From Betaproteobacteria bacterium (lineage in GTDB: Bacteria; Pseudomonadota; Gammaproteobacteria; Burkholderiales; Rhodocyclaceae), in NCBI GenBank assembly GCA_019136545.1, contig JAGVUA010000068.1, forward strand, positions 1-36,470: a DNA stretch of 36,470 nt, in the 5' to 3' direction. This document shows positions 32,146 to 36,470 of this stretch, in pieces (position 1 is the stretch's first letter; each line of letters begins with the position of its first letter). Under the pieces are notes generated by a model, which was not told the DNA's origin, searched no databases, and saw nothing but the letters and a program-made list of their open reading frames with translations. Position numbers and translations under genes: made by a program.

Positions 32146-32841
32146 CTAGGGTACCTCGGAATGCCGCATGCGGACGAGAATGACCTGGGTGCGGCCGGTC
32201 ATGAATGCCGAATACGGGTTGCGCTCGTGTCGTCGCGGCGCCGGCAGCATCACGGCCAGGCGGGCGGCCTGCTCGGCCGACAGCGAGCCGGCGCCGGTGT
32301 TGTAGTAGCGGCGGGCGGCGGCCTCGGCGCCGAACACGCCTTCGCCCCATTCGACGGAGTTGAGATACACCTCAAGGATGCGGCGCTTGCTCCAGAACAG
32401 TTCCAGCCAGACGGTGATGGCGGCTTCCTGGGCCTTGCGCCACGGCGTCTTGGCGGCCGACAGAAACAGGTTTTTGGCCAACTGCTGGGAAATGGTGGAG
32501 CCGCCGGCAACCACCTTGCCTCGGCGCTGGTTTTTTTCCAGCGCCTTCTGCATGCCTTCCCAGTCGAAGCCTTCATGGTCGACGAACTTGTCGTCCTCGG
32601 CGGCGATCACGGCGCGCTTCAGGTGCGGCGAAATGCGCTCGTAGTCCTGCCACTGGTGCCGCAGTTCGGCCTGAGGATCGCGTGCCCGCAATTCCGCGAG
32701 CCGTTGGCGCATGAAGGCCGTGGTGCCGGGATCGACATATTTCCACCAGATCACCCAGCCGACATACCAGCCCTGCCAGAGGATTGCCAACGCAAACAGC
32801 CACGCCAGCGCCAGCTTCAGCCAGCGTGGTGCCGGTCTCAT
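32146..32841 (-). CDS. mtgA: MtgA, monofunctional peptidoglycan glycosyltransferase
   Basis: This 231-residue inner-membrane enzyme polymerises lipid II into glycan strands. One N-terminal transmembrane helix (about 8-31) precedes the GT51 domain. Catalytic Glu is in AVIAAEDDKFVDHEGFDWEGMQKA (cited in part), and GGSTISQQLAKNLFLS, RRILEVYLNSVEWGEGVFGAEAAARRYY and AARLAVMLPAP are the other family motifs. The ATG at 32841 overlaps the aroE stop by 4 bases. It is the last gene of the rnb-tonB-aroE-mtgA unit. Confidence 0.96.
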   Translation of the reverse strand: MRPAPRWLKLALAWLFALAILWQGWYVGWVIWWKYVDPGTTAFMRQRLAELRARDPQAELRHQWQDYERISPHLKRAVIAAEDDKFVDHEGFDWEGMQKALEKNQRRGKVVAGGSTISQQLAKNLFLSAAKTPWRKAQEAAITVWLELFWSKRRILEVYLNSVEWGEGVFGAEAAARRYYNTGAGSLSAEQAARLAVMLPAPRRHERNPYSAFMTGRTQVILVRMRHSEVP

Positions 32842-33635
32842 GACGGCCGCAATTCCTTCAACACCGGCGCGGTATCGGGACGCACGCCGCGCCAGACGAA
32901 AAAGGCCTCGGCGGCCTGTTCGACCAGCATGCCCAGGCCGTCGGCCGTCGTTGCGCCAGACGCCCTCGCCTGGCGCAGGAAGTCGGTGTCCTTGCCATAG
33001 ACCATTTCGTAGGCCAGGCAGCCGGGCGCGAAGGCGAAAGTCAGCCGTGGCAGCACGCCGCCGGCGAGACCGGCCGACGTGGCGTTGATCACGATGTCGA
33101 AACTTCGTCCGCCGATGTCGTCGAAGCCGCCGCCGGCGCAACCGGAAAACGCCGCCGCCAGCGCCCGGGCCTTGTCCGCCGTGCGGTTGGCGATGAGCAG
33201 GGACGCCGGCTTTGCGGCCAGCAGCGGCAGGATGACGCCGCGCGCGGCGCCGCCGGCCCCGAGCAGCAATAGCCGTTGTCCGGCGATGTCGCGCTGTCGA
33301 TTGACGGCGATGTCGCGCACCAGCCCCGCGCCGTCGGTGTTGTCGCCGAATCGCTCGGCGCCGGAAAACCCGAGCGTGTTGACCGCGCCGGCGGCGCGCG
33401 CCCGCTCGGACAGGCGCGTCGCCAGCCGGAAGGCTTCTTCCTTGAACGGCACGGTGACGTTCAGCCCCCGGCCGCCTTCGGCGATGAAGGCGCCCACCGT
33501 CGCGGCAAAGCCGTCGAGCGGCGCCAGCAGCGCTTCGTAGCGCATGTCCTGGGCCGTTTGCGCCGCGAACAGCGCGTGGATGCGCGGCGACAGGCTGTGG
33601 CCGATCGGGTTGCCGACGACGGCGTATTTATCCAC
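32838..33635 (-). CDS. aroE: Shikimate dehydrogenase
   Basis: This 265-residue NADPH enzyme of the shikimate pathway reduces 3-dehydroshikimate. The substrate motif is NPIGHSLSP. The catalytic Lys is in LNVTVPFKEEAF, with its Asp partner in GDNTDGAG. The cofactor loop GAGGAARG, then NRT, NATSAGL, YEMVYGKDTDFL and GLGMLVEQAAEAF complete the fold. I choose the GTG at 33635 because it yields MDKYAVVGNPIGHS, the usual start, 2 bases after the tonB stop. No ATG is available there. A strong copy of the repeated motif lies at 33036-33047. Confidence 0.95.
   Translation of the reverse strand: MDKYAVVGNPIGHSLSPRIHALFAAQTAQDMRYEALLAPLDGFAATVGAFIAEGGRGLNVTVPFKEEAFRLATRLSERARAAGAVNTLGFSGAERFGDNTDGAGLVRDIAVNRQRDIAGQRLLLLGAGGAARGVILPLLAAKPASLLIANRTADKARALAAAFSGCAGGGFDDIGGRSFDIVINATSAGLAGGVLPRLTFAFAPGCLAYEMVYGKDTDFLRQARASGATTADGLGMLVEQAAEAFFVWRGVRPDTAPVLKELRPS
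33036..33051 (+). repeat. Repeated motif site 10 (GAAAGTCAGCCGTGGC)
   Basis: Antisense in aroE. It is a perfect match to the 16-base consensus. The coding strand reads Arg-Leu-Thr-Phe with codons CGG CTG ACT TTC. Confidence 0.65.
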
Positions 33636-33637
33636 GA

Positions 33638-34537
33638 TCAGTCGGACTGCAGGCGGTCGGAGGTGGTGAACGACCACGTCCGGGTGATTTCGAGAATGTC
33701 GGTGTCGCGGCGGATGGCGTCGGGGAAAGGCGGGTAGGGCGCCGCCATTTCGACGATCCGCCGCGCGGCATCGTCGAGCACTTTCTGGCCGGAAGGACGA
33801 TTGACCTCGACGCGGTCGAGCGAGCCGTCGCTCTTGATGACCACCGTCAGCACCAGGCTGCCGTAATGCCGGCCCCTGGCGGCGGTCGGGTAGTTGAGGT
33901 TGCCGACGCGCTCGACTTTCAGGCGCCAATCCTCGACATACTGGGCGAAGCGGTATTCCTCGACGCGCGCGCCGATGAACTTCTTGCGCGGACGCTTGTT
34001 GTATTCCTCCAAGTTGCGGGCGATCTGGCCTTCCAGCCGGGCCAGATTCATCGCCGCGGCCGCCAGGTCGGTGCCCGACGGCGCCGCCGGCTTGGGGGGC
34101 GCCGGCGTCTCCTCGTGGCGGCGCGGGTCGCTGGCGATGGCCTTCTGGCTGTGCAGACGCGTCATCATCTGCTGCTGTTCGGCTTCCAGCTGGGCGATGC
34201 GCTGGCGCGCTTCGCGGACATCGTTGCCTTCGCGCACTTCCGGCGATACCGGCAGCGGCGTCTTGGCGCGGCGGTTGTCGTCGGTGTTGCCGCCGCCGTC
34301 CAGGTTGGCTTGCGCCTTGGCCTGCGCCTTGGCGGGCCGGTTCTTGGTCTTGGCATTGACCAGAATGACGTCGAGCGCTTGTTCCGTGGCCTTGTTCAGC
34401 GCCTCGGGCAGCTTGAAGTGGATGGACAGGAGGATTGCGTGCAGAACGAGCGATACGGCCACCGCGACCGTCAGGTTGCGTCGGTCCGGATCCAGTCGGT
34501 CGAGCGGAGGCGGCCAGGCCAAGGCAGGCATAGCCAT
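33638..34537 (-). CDS. TonB-like energy transducer
   Basis: This 299-residue inner-membrane protein has one N-terminal transmembrane helix (about 22-40) and a charged periplasmic linker. A predicted coiled coil lies at about 104-132 (VREARQRIAQLEAEQQQMMT). The C-terminal TonB domain (about 205-299) carries GSLVLTVVIKSDGSLDRVEVNRPSG, LDDAARRIVEMAAPYPPFP (cited in part) and a terminal beta strand. The classic Pro-Glu/Pro-Lys linker is missing. No ExbB/ExbD or receptor gene is nearby. The start is the ATG at 34537 or the one at 34531. It follows rnb by 5 bases. The position between rnb and aroE suggests a housekeeping rather than an iron-uptake context. Confidence 0.85.
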   Translation of the reverse strand: MAMPALAWPPPLDRLDPDRRNLTVAVAVSLVLHAILLSIHFKLPEALNKATEQALDVILVNAKTKNRPAKAQAKAQANLDGGGNTDDNRRAKTPLPVSPEVREGNDVREARQRIAQLEAEQQQMMTRLHSQKAIASDPRRHEETPAPPKPAAPSGTDLAAAAMNLARLEGQIARNLEEYNKRPRKKFIGARVEEYRFAQYVEDWRLKVERVGNLNYPTAARGRHYGSLVLTVVIKSDGSLDRVEVNRPSGQKVLDDAARRIVEMAAPYPPFPDAIRRDTDILEITRTWSFTTSDRLQSD

Positions 34538-34542
34538 CGATT

Positions 34543-36468
34543 TTACTCTGGTGCGTCGTCCTCGACGGCGTCGCCCAGGGTTTCGTCCGCGGCCTCGGCG
34601 GGCAGCACGTCGACAAATCGGGCGCGGCATTCGGCGTCGAGCAGGTCGATGCGCTCGATGGCCAGGGCGACGCGCGCGCCGCGGTCGAGCGCCGGCAGCG
34701 AGGGCACCTTCAGGACCAGCGGCAGAAGCTCCAGCCGGACCAGGCTCTCGCGCAGCACGCGTGCCGCCACGGCTGACGCTTGCTGCTGGCGCAACCAGCG
34801 CAGGCACCAGTAGTTCTCCATGCCGCGCTGGAAGTCGGCGTAGGCCGCGTAAGTCAGCTCGAAGTCGCGCAGGGCGGCGAGCAGCTCCGCCGACTTGGCG
34901 GTGTAGGGCGGCGTCACGCCGCGCAGATGGGCGATCAGCTGCCACTGGTTGACCAGGTCGACGTAGCGGCGCAGCGGCGACGACGCCCAGGCGTAGCACT
35001 CGACGCCCAGGCCCTCGTGCGGTGCGGCGGCCGTGGTCATGCGCACCTTGCCGACCGTCTGGGCGCGGTAGAGCGCGGCGACCTTGGCGTCGCGCAGCAT
35101 GGCGCCCCAGGTCGAGTTTGCGACGATCATGAATTCGGCGACCAGCGTGTCGAGCGGCGAGCCGCGCGGCCGTTCCTCGATGGCGACGATGCCCGGGCCG
35201 TCTTCGCCTGTCGCGTTCCAGTCGACGACGAAGTTGTAGTCCTTGCGCTGCGGGCCGTTCTGCGATTGCCCTCGGCCGGCCTCCAGCACCGTCGCCAGTT
35301 CCCAGAGCCGCTTCAGCTCAGTCGCGAAAGGGAAATCGGCGAGGCCGGCCGCGAGGGTGGCGTCGTTGAACAGCGGTTCGACGTCGTGGTGGCGCAGGTT
35401 GGCCACCACCGGCACCCGCTCCAGCTTCGTCTCGTGGCCGCGCACGGCAAGATCGGCGGCGACGTCGAGGTAGAGCGATACGGCCGGCACCGTCTTGCCG
35501 GCGCCGAGCGTGAAGCGTTCGACCACGGCGTCGGGCAGCATGGTGATCTTGCGGCCGGGCATATAGACGGTGGAGAGACGGCTGCGCGCGATTCGGCCAA
35601 GATCGGAATCGGGCGCAATCCCGAGGCCCGGCGCGGCGATGTGGATGCCGATCCGCATGCCGCCGTCCGGCAAGGCGACGAGCGAGAAGGCGTCGTCGAT
35701 CTCCGTGGTATGCGCGTCGTCGATCGAGAAGGCGCGCACTTCGGCGACCGGCAGATCGCCGGATTCGGCCGGGTCGGCACAGGACGGAAAGCCGGTGCCG
35801 CCCTGCGTTGCGGGAAAGTATTCGAACAGGAAGCGCCCGAGATGATATTCGTGCGTGTCGGCCAGCGCGCCGCAGGCTTGCAGCAGGCGGGCTGGCGACA
35901 GCCCGGTATCGGCGCAGGCGGCTTCCAGCGCCTTGGTCTCAAGCTTGTTGCGATCGGGCTTGTAGAGGAGCTCGGCCAGCAGGGGCACGAACTCGCCGGG
36001 CAGCGTGCCGGCCTTGAGTTCGCCGGCCATGCGCTCGATGGCCAGCGCCTGCTGGCGCTTCTTTTCCTGCCCGGCCAGCGCCGCCTGGAGAATCTCGGGC
36101 GGCGCCTTGCGGAAGCGCCCCTTGCCTTTCCGGTGGAAATACATCGGCGCCGAATGCAGGCGCAGCAGCAGCGCGGCGGCCTCGACGGCGGAAGGCTTGT
36201 GGCCCGCGTACTCCGCGGCGAACGCCTCGAAGCCGAACTCGGCATCGGGGCACATCTCCCACAGGAAGTCGATGTCGATATCGGCCGCGTCGCGCTCGGC
36301 ATCGTCCAGCAGTTCGGCCGGCGCGGGCGCCTCGAAGCGCAGCAGCACATGGGCGGCCTTGACCTTGCTGCGCTTGCCCGAGGCGAGCTCCACTTGCAGC
36401 GAGGTGGTGTTGTCGGCCAGCACGGTGCCGGCCTTGAAGGCACCGTCTTCTTCGAACAGGACGTTCAT
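34543..36468 (-). CDS. rnb: RNase II family (RNB domain) exoribonuclease
   Basis: This 641-residue 3'-5' hydrolytic exoribonuclease has an N-terminal OB-like region (MNVLFEEDGAFKAGTV). The RNB active-site segment FSIDDAHTTEIDDAFSL carries the Asp cluster, with Glu where E. coli RNase II has its second Asp (DxxxxxEIDD). RSRLSTVYMPGRKITMLP and the later SSPLRRYVDLVNQWQL complete the RNB core. The C-terminal S1 domain is short and ends in an acidic tail. The ATG at 36468 gives the normal N-terminus, so the gene is complete. Only 2 bases of the window lie upstream, so its promoter is not seen. Confidence 0.92.
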   Translation of the reverse strand: MNVLFEEDGAFKAGTVLADNTTSLQVELASGKRSKVKAAHVLLRFEAPAPAELLDDAERDAADIDIDFLWEMCPDAEFGFEAFAAEYAGHKPSAVEAAALLLRLHSAPMYFHRKGKGRFRKAPPEILQAALAGQEKKRQQALAIERMAGELKAGTLPGEFVPLLAELLYKPDRNKLETKALEAACADTGLSPARLLQACGALADTHEYHLGRFLFEYFPATQGGTGFPSCADPAESGDLPVAEVRAFSIDDAHTTEIDDAFSLVALPDGGMRIGIHIAAPGLGIAPDSDLGRIARSRLSTVYMPGRKITMLPDAVVERFTLGAGKTVPAVSLYLDVAADLAVRGHETKLERVPVVANLRHHDVEPLFNDATLAAGLADFPFATELKRLWELATVLEAGRGQSQNGPQRKDYNFVVDWNATGEDGPGIVAIEERPRGSPLDTLVAEFMIVANSTWGAMLRDAKVAALYRAQTVGKVRMTTAAAPHEGLGVECYAWASSPLRRYVDLVNQWQLIAHLRGVTPPYTAKSAELLAALRDFELTYAAYADFQRGMENYWCLRWLRQQQASAVAARVLRESLVRLELLPLVLKVPSLPALDRGARVALAIERIDLLDAECRARFVDVLPAEAADETLGDAVEDDAPE

Positions 36469-36470
36469 TG

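Overview
The window is GC-rich (about two thirds G+C, judged by eye) and almost fully coding. Gene content and order point to a betaproteobacterium, probably near the Rhodocyclales; this is an inference from gene families and synteny, as there is no rRNA gene to decide it. No tRNA, rRNA, CRISPR array, insertion sequence or prophage is visible, and no stretch over 300 bases lacks a gene. The longest gap is 236 bases, between pilG and thiD.

Layout. 1-3641 (+): the tail of an unrecognised gene, a strong terminator, then a livHMGF branched-chain amino acid ABC transporter. 3638-5790 (-): a degenerate-EAL/HDOD protein and a ferredoxin-reductase fusion. 5805-8232 (+): an NAD-dependent epimerase-like protein, hemJ and a 23S rRNA methyltransferase of the RlmL type. 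8422-10708 (-): the twitching ATPases pilU and pilT. 10789-13169 (+): yggS-proC-yggT-yggU, facing mscS (-). 14116-17877 (-): yqgE-ruvX-pyrR-pyrB-pyrX, tightly overlapped. 18000-26760 (-): the type IV pilus chemosensory operon pilG-pilH-pilI-pilJ-pilL. 26997-30631 (+): thiD-thiE-hemL and a secreted protein with two PilJ-type sensor modules. 30653-36468 (-): mgtE, then an overlapped rnb-tonB-aroE-mtgA operon (transcribed rnb first).

How the genes work together. Pilus retraction motors (PilT/PilU) and their Chp-type control system (PilJ receptor, PilI adaptor, PilL kinase, PilG/PilH regulators) flank housekeeping genes for proline, PLP homeostasis and pyrimidines. The arrangement recalls the pilT/pilU-yggS-proC ... 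pyrC'-pyrB-pyrR-ruvX-yqgE ... pilG-chpA block of Pseudomonas aeruginosa. PyrX has lost the metal-binding histidines of dihydroorotase and is best read as a structural partner of PyrB.

The most unusual signal is not a gene. A short motif with consensus GAAAGTCAGCCGYGGC recurs through the window on both strands, inside unrelated genes and in different reading frames. I count ten exact AAAGTCAG cores where about 0.3 would be expected from base composition, and a 12-base piece (GTCAGCCGTGGC) four times. This looks like DNA-level selection. With pilus genes nearby, a DNA uptake sequence is one attractive but untested explanation.
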